Source of the DNA: Rhipicephalus microplus
Lineage: Eukaryota; Arthropoda; Arachnida; Ixodida; Ixodidae
NCBI RefSeq assembly: GCF_043290135.1
Contig: NC_134710.1
Coordinates: 8,014,821-8,078,820, forward strand
Reading direction: 5' to 3'
Length of the DNA stretch: 64,000 bases
The position numbers were made by a program, and so were the translations under genes. Each line of letters starts with the position of its first letter. The stretch's first letter is position 1. The notes beneath the pieces are model-generated. The model saw only the letters and a list, made by a program, of their open reading frames with translations. It ran no database searches and was not told the DNA's origin. Positions 48,310 through 59,284 of the stretch are shown here, piece after piece.

Positions 48310-51300
48310 TAGCCACTGTAGTATAAACTTCTCGAAACGTCTAGAAAGGTACGCGGACATCTAGGCATAATATTTGACGTTGAATAAACCTTTTTCAAAA
48401 TAAGTCTTTTAGAAGACGTTGAGAAAACGTTTTTTACAAAAAAGTCTTTTTCAAAACGTTTACTATAAGTTATTTTTTAGAACTTGGGTAGAATTCGCGG
48501 ATGAGGTCTCGGGGGTATTTTCTACGTTTCGCTCCTTTTTTGAACCAAAATAATATTCGCTTTACATATTTATGTAGTATATATTTTTTACATATTTAAC
48601 TGTAATAATTGAGCTCTCTAGTCAAGAAATTGAGATGCGCAAATGCAATGTTCGCCTGCGCGGCTAGAACAATTTTACTTGTCTGGACGTGTTTACCGGT
48701 CACTCAGTCGCCTCTCGAAGAAGCGGGTTTGAGTCGATTTCTCTCGTGTTTTAAAAATATGCTTGCGCTTTGTGTTGGTGTTTTGTGCTATGCCAGTGCT
48801 GCTGATTACGAAGATGCTCTATACTCAAGCGAAGACGTGTGGGTTCGTATCGTGGAGCACTCGCCAGGTATCTACCACTCTGCTCCTGTCGGCGCTTTGT
48901 TATCACTCACCACGTTTTTCCTACCATGTGCACGATAAGTCAACTTTTGTTTACATGGGGACTCAGCTTTTCTGTAGTCCTTCAGTAGTGGCAAAGTAGT
49001 GCGAAGTTAAGCGCGGACAAGTATTTTCTTTTGTGTGGAGTGCGAAGCATGCCGCGTAGCGGGAATTTGGCGACAGATTCGAGCAGAGTTGTGGCGGCTG
49101 TCCGCCTCTGTCGGCAGTGGTGTTGGAGGGGGGCCCTACTCGCGAGTGACCACTATTTTTGTTTATTATTTCTGGGGCGTTTGTTAGCTGTAGGCGTTCA
49201 TGCCTGCTGATATTGTGCGCTGTTGAAGTGAACGTGTCTAAGGCAGTTTCATCTGCTGTACGTTCCATTATAAACAGTTACAGTATTTATACTTTATGAC
49301 TTCTATCAGAGAAGTTTTGGCAAGATTCTGTTTGACGTCTCTCATTTTTTTTCCTTGCGAATGGCCGGTATGCCGGTGTGTGCATCCGCGCCGCCACCCG
49401 TCTTCGTTAACTACTGTGATTCTCGAGTTGATGCGTGTTCGTGTGCAGCGTGTTGCATCGTCTTAGGTAGGGCTCGCAAAGGTTGCACCTACACTTAAGT
49501 GTTCATGCAGCTCGTTTAGTAAAATTCTAACTTTCGGTATACATCAGCAAAATAGGTTGCCTCATGCAGCCTGAATCCGTGCATTTTACCCCATTCGTTC
49601 ATCCTGAGCTGTATTTTAGAACGAATATTTTATGGTTAAATGTGGCCAAATTGCTTTACCTTACTGTGCGAGCACTAATTCAGCCATAAGTCCACGCGTT
49701 CAAGCACCTTCGCTTTTACTCTGCTTGTTTCCACTATGCTAGTATTTTGATTTGGTTTATTAAATATTTTATGCACCTCGCCTAACCTTGGTGTAGAAAC
49801 TTTGCTAAACACTTTTACGTGTATGAACATTACGAATAGTTTATAGCACCACCACCTCCAATGAATTTTCTGATTAATGACAAGCTTAACAGTGTATATT
49901 GGATAAAGTAAACTTTCTAGGCATGCGCTACAGATGTTGATGGAATCTGTGGTATGTGCAGAATCAATATTTTATTTATCACTCAAAACTCGCGATAATG
50001 TTATAAATCATGTTAAGCATGCATAAGTCATCCACGTATTGCTGTTAAAATGTAAAATTGAACATCGTATTTATTTGAGAATAATAAATATAGACTGCAC
50101 GTTTTCAAGTTATTGGCACCAAAGGAATTATACAAATTCAGAAATCAGTTTCATCAGATCTTATTGCTATATCGCGGTCAACAGCTTCCAAGATTCTGGT
50201 TCCCGGAGATCGTTGCAGAAGATTGCATGCTTTGTTGGGATGGTATGTGATTCCAGATGAGTGCCTCATATGTTTTTTTTTTTTGCATTGACAGCCTGTG
50301 GTGCTTGAGTGAGGGGCACTGCCACTTTAGCCTACCAGAATCATTGAAACTGATGACCATAATTTGGCAGCACACAATAGTAATTTATTGACACCAATTT
50401 ACGACACTGTAGGTATATTTGTCCCAGTGTGAGCAGCCTGAAAAAAAGCTACATTACTTGTATTTGAAATCAAATTCATGTTCAATAATATTGGTTACCT
50501 GCAATGAATACTTGATGAAAGTGCATACCATCATGTATGTGTTGAGGTATTATCGAATTTGCTTTTAACGCACTATGCACTGCAATGTGAAAATTGCATT
50601 TTCTTTCATAAGGTTGCAACTGTGTTCACCAAAAACATCAAGAAAGTTTAGCTTGTAACATCTCTAGTTTGTGTACATCCTGCATGTTTTAAGACACATT
50701 GCTCCACATCATTTTAAATATGCTGACAAATTCAGTTTTTCTAAGAGACACATGTCGCTAAATTGTTTTTTCGGTGTTTCCATTGCATCCTATGCATGCC
50801 CCTCGTACGAACTGAGTGTGAAAGATTTTTGAACAAGCCTGTCATCAATGGTGGCTCGTGGAAAAGTTGGCTACTGAATGTACAGCAGCTGCGCATGACT
50901 TCTGTTTCCTATGGAAAGGGAACTTCCCTGAGCCACCTGGGTACTGTATTCAAGTAGCTTGTATGTTCAGGATGTTCAGTATTAGGCCTTTTGTTTTCCT
51001 TTAAAAAAGTCAGTGCTGTGTTTGCGTAAACGCCACCTTTGAAGATAGCTAAGTGTTCAGGAGAACACAATGTGCAACAATAGTTATCACTGTCAGCCGT
51101 GCCCTTTAACAAGATTCAATAATGAACTTATTAGTGACTGCAGCAGGCGATCATGCACGTATTAAAAATTTGAGCCAGTCAATTTTCTACATAGGTTTAA
51201 AGAATTCTGGCATGCCTGTGCTCAGATATTCCGTTGGAAAGTATAGTTGTGGCTTGTATCATTATGCATGCAGGACAGTGAGCACTAGCACACAGCTACT

Positions 51301-53143
51301 ACTCCTTGAGGTGCTGCATATAATCTGATCATGGATCAAAGCCATAGAGAAGCATTATATTGGTTACCTTTTTACTACCGGCTGGAACAGTAAGCACTGA
51401 CTGCTTGTCTCACCAGGGAGTATTCTTTTCTTGATCCTCGCTGCCTTGCATGCGTAATCATGAAAAACAAAATAAACTTCCGAGAGGAATTCTCAGAGCA
51501 TAGCTAGAAGAATTTTTCCAAGTGGGAGTGTGTAGAAACACGACTGCCACAAACTGTTCTATGCAAACATACCCACTTAATGTAGGCACCAAGATTTCGG
51601 TATTCTCAGTTGATTTGGCAGCTGACAGCATTGTCTTACTTTGTGTTCCCCTGGACACGTAACTTATCTGCAAAGGCAGTTTTCTGTTCTTATGTCTGAA
51701 TTTTATTACAAGCACAAAGCACGTCTCTGAATGCGTCAGTGCTGCTTTCTAAGGTTTTATGTCATGTTTAATTTATGTGTAATCTGCAGTTATTCACTTA
51801 AAATTAAACTTTTTGCATTGCAATAAGGCTGTAGCAGATCAATGGTTTTATTTTTACTGTAATATTGACTGAATATTTTGTTTTATTGTTGTTGTAACCT
51901 TATTTTATTGTCTTCTGGAATTTAATGCCGTAAGTTCAATCAAGAGATTTTCTATTGTCATACTTAATCGTACCTAACTTTGCCAATACCTAACCATTTG
52001 TGATATATTAGTGATACCTAACCATGTTTAACGTTGTTAATGATGACTGACAGAAGGCATTCTGGTATACTGTAGCGTTTTTAACTTCACTGTGTATATT
52101 GTGCGAGTATTTTGGGATGGAATTAGGATTCGTGGTGTTGCTAAAATCACAATTTAATTTTTAAACACAGATTTGTGGTGAAACCCATTAATTTCAACTA
52201 ATCATGGTTCTATACCTAAATGTAGAGGTGAGAAAAAAATCAATTGTTCGACTGCTGCTTTTTGGCTGTAACAAATTTTCTACCTTTATATATTTGCTAC
52301 TGGGCCAATGTGTTTGCTAAGCTAGCCTTCTGAATTTCGTTGCACTGACTGAAGTCTGCTTGAAGAGAACAGTTTGTGCCTTATGTATGTGTTCAGGTTC
52401 CTGGACCAAGCATCTGGCCAGCCCCTCAATTGCTTTGTATAATTATAGTTACTATAAAGCATGCAAGTTTTGGGACAAAGTGTGCAGTCATTGTTATGTT
52501 TAATAAAGGTTACAAGTATGCAACAAGATTTGTTGAAATTTTGCATTTTCTTTTGGATGTGCAGTATAATGCATTCCAGGCAACACCAGAAACAATGAGT
52601 GGACGTTTAAAAGCCAGCCCGTCTTGTCTCCAAGCAAAACAGATTATCATAATGAGAGTTGGCAGTCACTAATTAATTCTTTCAACAGTTATGGCACCAA
52701 TTTTGCTGATTAGTATAGTGCGAGCAATAATTTGATGCCAAATTATGTTGCTGTTCCTACTTGTCGCTCTCGACAGTGAACAGCTAAATGCACCGATTGT
52801 AAAACGCTGACATGGTGCAGCAAATTAACCATGGGAAACTCGCTTAACAAGCTGGTTTGCATGAAAAATAAGTCTTTTTAGAATCTTGGCAAGAAGTTTA
52901 CTAGGCTTCTGATAATATTTGTATAGTAAATGTTTACAAAAGTTATTTGAAAAATCTAGAAAGACGTTTTTTAGACTTCTTGCTAGAAGTTTTCTAGCCG
53001 TATAATAACGTGGCGTTAGCACAGCTACAGGAGGTTTTCAAGCTGCTTAGGTTTAAATAACATCTGAACAAGACTTCTTATATACTTTTGGACTATCCTT
53101 TTAGGACATTTCCTAGAAGTATTTAGCTTTGCTTGTGTTTCGT
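48310..53143. other. Probable 4.8-kb insertion splitting the Tx1-like LINE; no gene recognised
   Basis: LINE coding sequence stops near 48300 and resumes near 53206. Both borders of the intervening DNA are rich in CTTCTAGAA / AAGTCTTTT / AAAACGTTT words (48330-48480 and 52865-53125), like subterminal repeats of a DNA transposon. Candidate ends include CACTGTAGTATA on the left and, inverted, CACGTTATTATA on the right, or GAAACACGAAAC with GTTTCGTG at 48277/53139. I could not fix the borders or a target duplication. Inside, 48600-49270 is GC-richer with short frames; 49500-52860 is AT-rich without recognisable genes. Confidence 0.35.
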
Positions 53144-53205
53144 GGGTTTTTGCAAAATAACTTGCCAGGCTGTGAATGTACTGCTGTAAAAAATTTAAAT
53201 TATGA

Positions 53206-54034
53206 TCGGCGCAAGAAAGGCCGCAAAAGTCGACGCTAGTTCATGAAAACCACCACCCTAACCGCTGAAGTTCGAGACTTCACTTGGTTGAGAGAATGGC
53301 AGGGGTTGCCAACGGTCGACCGCCTTGCGGCGTGGGGTGTGGCGCCCTCCGCCTCATGTCCGCAGTGCGGCCGGACGGAAACTCTAAATCATGTACTTCA
53401 CGAATGTTCTGTGGCACGTACTTTCTGGCGTTTGGTGACCAGCATGTTTCAAGTAAGCATGCAATGGCAGTCGTGGCACAGAGACATTTTTGTTGAGTTT
53501 ATAATGTGCGTTGGTGCTTTTGTATTGTAGAAGCGGAGGGGACTGGCATGCCTGCGGGGATGCCCTCAGAGAGCCATGTTTCTTCTGCTACATCGCTTAA
53601 GAACCATGATGCTAACACATCTGAACGAACAGTTATTCATTCTGGGGGAGGAAGCTTTCCTCCTGCAGTGGTCAACACGATTTATTATTCTCAGAAAGAA
53701 CGAAGTGTCCATGCCTTGCCTTCATTACTGAGAAGGTAGGCTAGTGTTTGTGTATTCACTGAACCTACATTTAGTATTGTACAAGTATTTATTTATTCTT
53801 ATAAGCATTTCCAAAATGTTGTTTTTCGTTCTTTTTCATGAATTGTACGTACCCCTGAGCATAGTTTTCTTTATGCACGTTAGAATTTCTGTTTACAGGA
53901 ACAAACCATTCCTGTTGTGCATTTGAATGTATATTAAGATATATTAGCATGTCGTGGGAACGAACAATGTATCACATAAATGTCTTCTGTGTATGTATGA
54001 TTTTTTCGGAAATAAAATTCTCTTAAACAAGTGT
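53206..54034 (+). pseudogene. Tx1-like LINE ORF2 C-terminus (zf-RVT) and 3' UTR
   Basis: The frame at 53243-53530 reads LTAEVRDFTWLREWQGLP, DRLAAWGV, CPQCGRTETLNHVLHEC, then ARTFWRLV. The Cys-x2-Cys...His...Cys set is the zinc-binding zf-RVT domain at the end of L1/Tx1-group ORF2, thought to bind nucleic acid. A TAG at 53528-53530 interrupts the frame, and homology continues (KRRGLACLRGCPQRAMF...LGEEAFLLQW). A 3' UTR follows, with an AATAAA at 54012-54017. It is most simply the tail of the copy at 46740-48300. Confidence 0.75.
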
Positions 54035-54050
54035 CTTCATTGTCCTTTTG

Positions 54051-54376
54051 ATTTCGGGACGGCTTTAAGCTCTCCCATAGTAGAGTACCTTGTACTCTAA
54101 ATCATTACCTATTCTCAACCCCCCTCCCCCCATGAACCTATGTGAACCCCTGTTTGTGCATATAGCCTACCTGTTTATATAACTTTAATCATCTCGATGC
54201 TCATGAATATCTTGTCCTTGTACAATTTTTGCATTGTACGTCACTGCATAAGCAAATAAGTTATTTTCGCTGTATGTACAGTTTACACATACGTACGCAT
54301 GATCATCATTGTCTATCTCTCTGTGTGCACATAAGCTATGTAAGATATATCTGGAAATAAAATGCCTTTAAACCAG
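54051..54376 (+). mobile_element. Internally deleted Tx1-like LINE, copy 2 (ends only)
   Basis: It starts CGGGACGGCTTTAAGCTCTC and runs about 60 bases like 46071-46125. It then jumps to 3' UTR sequence matching 46590-46720, and ends with AATAAAATGCC near 54357. No ORF2 is left. With copy 1 it shows that short derivatives with the same two ends have been made more than once. Confidence 0.6.
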
Positions 54377-54795
54377 TTCTGAAGGCCCACCTTGTTCGCG
54401 CGTCGCTGTCCGACATATAGTGTGAATCTCTATGGCGTAATGTCCGTGGTCCAAGGGATGAAGCAATAATGACACAATTCGAACGGCGTTATGAATTCCG
54501 CAAGGTAACGCGATCCGTGGTTGTTCTGGGATAATGTACGTGATATGACGCTCTCGGAGCAGCGTACTTGCGCTCAGGAGGGTGGTATGTGTTGCGACCA
54601 TGCGTGGTACATATCTCGAATCGTAAAGCCCCGATTGCGAAACATCTTCGGATAGTCTTTTGTGCCTTGAGATTTGGTGTTAATAAACATAGCTGTGTTG
54701 TATTTTTTGTCTCGCTAAAGATATGTACAAATGTACGCAGACATGTTAAACAGTCAAATGTGTACTGTTGCGTAACTATGCCAACAGCGACATGG
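54377..54795. other. Stretch without recognised gene
   Basis: It includes TTAATAAAC at about 54680. No coding sequence seen; a minus-strand frame of 183 codons (54489-55040) runs antisense through the LTR and is incidental. Confidence 0.45.
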
Positions 54796-54799
54796 ATAT

Positions 54800-54980
54800 T
54801 GTCACGTGCGTCTCGCGAGGAAGACGAAGGTGGCAGTGCATACGCGCATTTGCACGCTTTTATGCAGAACGCAACAACGAGAAAGACGACGAACTCTCGG
54901 GCGCGCGGTAAATAAAAAGACCGACCCGCTGCTGCTTTCTCAGCGTCTTCAAACACGACCTCTGTCGTCACGTCGCGACA
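54800..54980 (+). repeat. 5' LTR of the second Gypsy element
   Basis: Begins TGTCACGTGCGTC and ends GCGACA. Contains AATAAAAAG near 54912, a likely polyadenylation signal. Confidence 0.93.
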
Positions 54981-54981
54981 C

Positions 54982-54999
54982 TGGTGGAGAAGCGGCGGC
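54982..54999 (+). promoter_or_regulatory. Primer-binding site candidate
   Basis: TGGTGGAGAAGCGGCGG lies one base after the 5' LTR. A tRNA primer site must begin TGG, complementary to the CCA tail. The small Gypsy element has TGGTGGAG at the same place (8665-8672). The tRNA is not identified. Confidence 0.6.
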
Positions 55000-55141
55000 C
55001 TGCAACCTGATGCAGGAAATCGTTGTTCAGGACCGTACACCCAGTCCGGAGCCTCAACATCTTGCGATTCTAGTACACTGATTCAGCTGGTGCCTACTAG
55101 GCCTAAGTCCAGAACTCTTGACGGCATCTCCTGTTACCAAC

Positions 55142-56356
55142 ATGGCGGCCCCTTCAAAGTCTGCGAATCTTCCTCCGGCGCAGACGACTCACCCTTACCA
55201 GTTAACTTTTGAGACTCCTCGTGTTCCCGAAGTCTTCCGTGGAGAACCGTATGAAGATGTCGAGGACTGGCTCGACCGGTTCGAGTGGACGGCTGTGGTG
55301 AATCGTTGGAGCGTGCAAGATAAACTTGGCCGTGCCTACTTCGCAATAGCAAATAGCGCTCGCACACGGTACGAGAACAGGGAGCCTACTTTCCAAACCT
55401 GGGACAATTTTCGCCAAAAGCTTCTCGAGACGTTCCTGAGTGCGAACCGACGGGATCTCGCACAACAGATGATTGAAGCCCGCGTGGAAAAGCCGAATGA
55501 AAGCGTGGCCATGTGCGCTGAGGATATGGCCCGTCTATTTCGCCGCGCTGACCCTGACATGCCCGAGGCAAGGAAAGTTCGTCACCTGATGCGGGGAGTT
55601 AAGGAACCGCTTTTCGCCGGCCTTGTACGAAATCTGCCAACAACAGTGGATGAATTTTTCAAAGAGGCGACTGTCATCGAGCGGGCGCTCCAGCAACGAT
55701 GCCGCCACTTTGACCGCCTGCCCGACCAAACGCCTGTTGGTGCCGCCGCTCAAAACGCTGCCGTTTCCGAAAACTCTTTACGGCAAATGATTCGACAAAT
55801 CCTGCAGAAAGAGCTTCGGGCCCTCGGCCTTCCGTCTACCGATCCCCCAGTTGCTTCTGTTGCAGAAATCGTGCGCCAGGAACTACGGCAAGCCTTTCCA
55901 TCACCGGCGCCACCACCCGAACCACGTCCACTGACCTATTCTGATGCTGTCCGCCGTCATCCGCCTGCCCCAGAAAAAGTACCCTTTCAGCCACGGCCCG
56001 TTACCTTGCCGTGGTGGCAGCGGGAACCTGTGCGGCGACCACCAGTACGTCGGACCGACTTGTGGCGCACTGCCGACCGTCGACCCCTTTGTTTCCACTG
56101 CGGCGAACCAGGGCATATCTCGCGCCACTGCCGTCATCGAGAAGCCCGGTTTGGAAACTTTTCTCGGCCCGCTTCTTTTTATTCTGAAGAGCCTCGTGAC
56201 CATGGTGCTGATCACCTGCCGACGAACCAAGTGTCTTCACCAAGTCGTCGCTGGCGGTCTCCTTCACCTGCACGAGGTCAGAACTCCCCGAATCGCCAAA
56301 GATACGCTGACGCCGTCAGAAACCGCTCCCCAAGCCCGTGCCATCTTTTTGTTTAA
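55142..56356 (+). CDS. Gypsy gag with CCHC zinc knuckle
   Basis: From the first ATG (55142) the frame has 404 codons. Residues ~15-180 form a retrotransposon-type gag/capsid region (FRGEPYEDVEDWLDRFEW, then FRQKLLETFL and ARLFRRADP). A Pro/Arg-rich linker leads to a CCHC knuckle, Cys317 to Cys330 (CFHCGEPGHISRHC, 56090-56131), which packages the element RNA. Gag proteins assemble the cytoplasmic particle in which reverse transcription occurs. The last few residues and the stop come from sequence beyond the deletion junction, so the natural C-terminus is lost. The frame is otherwise open. The upstream open frame begins at 55118 without ATG. Confidence 0.88.
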   Translation: MAAPSKSANLPPAQTTHPYQLTFETPRVPEVFRGEPYEDVEDWLDRFEWTAVVNRWSVQDKLGRAYFAIANSARTRYENREPTFQTWDNFRQKLLETFLSANRRDLAQQMIEARVEKPNESVAMCAEDMARLFRRADPDMPEARKVRHLMRGVKEPLFAGLVRNLPTTVDEFFKEATVIERALQQRCRHFDRLPDQTPVGAAAQNAAVSENSLRQMIRQILQKELRALGLPSTDPPVASVAEIVRQELRQAFPSPAPPPEPRPLTYSDAVRRHPPAPEKVPFQPRPVTLPWWQREPVRRPPVRRTDLWRTADRRPLCFHCGEPGHISRHCRHREARFGNFSRPASFYSEEPRDHGADHLPTNQVSSPSRRWRSPSPARGQNSPNRQRYADAVRNRSPSPCHLFV

Positions 56357-57492
56357 GGAACGACGTCCTATACAAGAAAAAGTTTTCTTCCAACGGCAGC
56401 CCATACTTGCTCGTCGTCCCTGCATCACTGCGAAAAGAAATTCTGGAAGCCTGCCATGATGAAGTCACCTCCGGTCACCTCGGTTACACTCGAACATTGT
56501 CCCATCTGCAAAACAGTTACTACTGGCCGAACCTACCTGCTGCTGTGAAACAACACGTCCAAACATGTGCCGACTGTCAAAGACGCAAAGCACCACCCGG
56601 CAGGCTTATTACATTCCGTTCAAGTACAGGCAAAGCCATTCGCCCAAATCGGAATGGAATTCCTGGGCCCATTCCCAACTTCTACCACAGGGAACAGATG
56701 GATCATTGTCGCCACCGATTACTTGTCTCGCTACTCAGAAACTAAAGCCATGCCGAGGGCCACAGCAGCAGAAGCGGCTCATTTCTTTATAGAAAACGTC
56801 GTCCTTCGGCACAGTGCTCCAACAGTTCTCATCACGGATAGAGGACCTGCGTTCGTGGCAGAACTTTTGGAGTCTGTTCTCAGGCTCAGTGGTACAGCTC
56901 ACCGGAGAACAACGGCGTACCACCCACAAACGAACGGACTAACAGAGCGGCTCAATAAGACCCTCGCAGACATGCTCTGCTTGTATGTCGACACAGAACA
57001 CAAAACTGGGTCGAAATCTTGCCTTATGTGACCTTCGCCTATAATACCGCCCGGCAGGAAACTACCGGAATGACGCCGTTTAGTTTAATACACGGGCGCG
57101 AAGTCACTACAACGTTGGATGCTATGCTGCCGCACGAGTGTGACGACACTCACGCTGACGCCGAAGAATTTGATCAGCGCGCCGAAGAAGCCCGACAGCT
57201 AGCCCGCGTGCGTATTTGTCACCAGCAACGAAAAGATGCGAAACGGTACGACCTACGACATAAATTGGTAACCTACAAACCAGGCGACAAGGTATGGGTC
57301 TGGATTCCAACACGTCGACGCGGATTTTCAGAAAAGCTGTTGCGACGATACTTCGGCCCATATCAAGTCACCCGACGATTGAACGACATCAACTACGAAG
57401 TTATTCCCGACGGCGATTGCAGTTCCAGTCGCCGAAACTGCTCACCCGAAATCGTGCGTGTCATCCGGATGAAACCCTACTTGTCCAGCTAA
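56338..57492 (+). pseudogene. Gypsy integrase, two frameshifts
   Basis: Three frames carry one protein: 56338-~56625, ~56615-57005 and ~57005-57492. The N-terminal zinc-binding HHCC domain is visible (ACHDEVTSGHLGY ... CADCQRRK). The catalytic core has Asp at 56717-56719 (ATDYLSRY), Asp at 56837-56839 (ITDRGPAF) and Glu at 56945-56947 (NGLTERLNK), with 35 residues between the second Asp and Glu, the classic DD35E spacing. The C-terminal part has YKPGDKVWVW and YFGPYQVTRRL, the GPY/F-type DNA-binding domain. Integrase joins element cDNA to host DNA. The frame breaks near 56620 and 57005 and the lost upstream pol make it non-functional. Confidence 0.9.
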
Positions 57493-57572
57493 CTCTCGTT
57501 TGTCCTGTGGGTGCCGGTGCTTAAGTGCGTTTTTATAAGTAGAGTGCCTTGGCTGCGCATCGGGACGATGCC

Positions 57573-57591
57573 ATTTTTGGAGGGAGGCAAA
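57573..57591 (+). other. Polypurine tract of the second Gypsy element
   Basis: A GGAGGGAGGCAAA purine run ends directly at the 3' LTR, the expected plus-strand primer position. Confidence 0.65.
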
Positions 57592-57772
57592 TGTCACGTG
57601 CGTCCCGCGAAAAAGACGAAGGTGACAGCGCCTACGCGCATCTGCACGCTTTTATGCAGAACGCAACAACGAGAAAGACGAGAAATTCTCTCATGCGCGG
57701 TTAATAACAAGACCGACCCACTGCTGTTTTCTCAGCGTCTTCAAGTACAACCTCTGTCTTGACGTAGCGACA
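57592..57772 (+). repeat. 3' LTR of the second Gypsy element
   Basis: 181 bp, same length and ends as the 5' LTR, followed by the ATAT duplication. Confidence 0.93.
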
Positions 57773-57776
57773 ATAT

Positions 57777-58145
57777 AGGTGTATACTGGCCCTTACGCTC
57801 AATTATATTTTGAGTGTCTGCATAATGTATACTTCGTTATAAGAATTCTCAAATTTAGCATTAAAACAAGCAAATTCATATATTGTAACAAGTTTTTATT
57901 GATTGTGAATGCTGATGTGCAGTAGAATGATTGGGGAAAGTATAAAAAAGTTTTGAAATGATTTTTTTATTCATTGTCAGAAGTTTCCCTTACAGGCTTT
58001 TTTCTTGATGTTAGCACGATTATACCTTTTTATAGAGAAGTGATATTAATATAACGTTTGGCAGTTTTATAAATAAGCATGCTGAGAAAGTTATGATGAA
58101 TTTTCACCCCTCTGCAATTGCCTTCTGAGAATTTCAAGCCGAAAA
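57777..58145. other. Stretch between Gypsy element and transposase pseudogene
   Basis: AT-rich, no open frame of note. It may be intron or 5' sequence of the P-like transposase gene that follows. Confidence 0.4.
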
Positions 58146-59284
58146 GCCTATCGTCTGATCAACAATATGAAATTGCTTGCCCTCCCATCAATGAACAGGC
58201 TGCGTCAAATTCTGAAAGGCATGCCATGCCAATTTAGATTTAACAAGACAGCTCTTGATAGGATTGCTATTTAGATGAAAAACAAAGAATTCAACTGCTA
58301 TAGAACATTAATATTGGATGAAATGAAAATTCGACAAACACTTGAATTTGATCACAGCAATTTGAAATTCGAAGGTTTTGTCGACTACGGCAAAGACACT
58401 ACTGAAAAAGACCTTGCAGACTATGCCTTTGTGCTCATGTAGATTCCTTTATTCAGTAACTGGGTACAGCCAATCGCCAGTTCCGCCAGCAAAGGAGCTG
58501 CACCAGGTGATGTCCATGGCAGACTTGTGCTCCAGGATGTCGTTGAACTTTTCATGCAAAACGTGGTGGTGATTGCAGTAGTCAGTGATGGTACCGGGAG
58601 CAACAAGGCCATGTGGGTGCAGATAGGGATATCTGGAAGATGGAAAGCTGCGGTTAACAAAGTGAAGCATCCCTGCCTTCCTGGGAAGCATCTGTACTTC
58701 TTGTGTGATGCGCCACACATGATTAAGTGCACATGCAACCATCTCCACAAGCACAACGTTGCACAGATAAGCTATAAAAAGGAAAATTTATACATGCTCG
58801 GCAATTCATTTGGACGTGTTTTTTTAGGCTGGAAAATCCAAAGTCGCCTACGATCACTACCGCCTGCTCCACAAAGTCGCAGAGAATCAGCAGCTTCGTG
58901 TGGTGCCAAAATTGACGCAAGCACACATTGACCCAGACTGCATGCACAAGATGAATGTAGGCCTTGCTGCACAGGTGAAAAGGCACAATTAAAATGACAC
59001 GGGCAAGGAATGATATAAAAACGTTTCTAATATTAGTAACACTACTGTTGTTGGATTTGTTGTCATGTTGGAAACCGCATGGTGCAATAGTGCTAATGTG
59101 TCTCACTGTTGTACCCTTAATTGTAGCTTCTCAGCCGTGGAACAGCAATAGGGTTGGAGTTTCACAGGAACTAAGGGGTCCCCGGACCAGAGAACAGCGA
59201 AGACATTGCAGTTTTCACTAAAGAGGTGAATGACTTGTTTGACGCTCTCAATGCAAAGCTGCCAAAGGAAGGAATCGGGCCTGG

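Larger units (their letters stand above)
54796..57776 (+). mobile_element. Gypsy LTR element, central pol deleted, ATAT target duplication
   Basis: LTRs of 181 bp (54800-54980 and 57592-57772, TG..CA) flank about 2.6 kb. ATAT at 54796-54799 and 57773-57776 is the target duplication. The order is 5' LTR, primer site, gag, integrase, polypurine tract, 3' LTR. Protease, reverse transcriptase and RNase H are deleted at a junction near 56335. The LTRs differ at about 20 positions by eye, so it is older than the small element at 8533, and the integrase has two frameshifts. Confidence 0.94.

Noticed and set aside
54489..55040. 183-codon minus-strand open frame
   Set aside because: It runs antisense through the 5' LTR, primer site and leader of the Gypsy element and has no domain.
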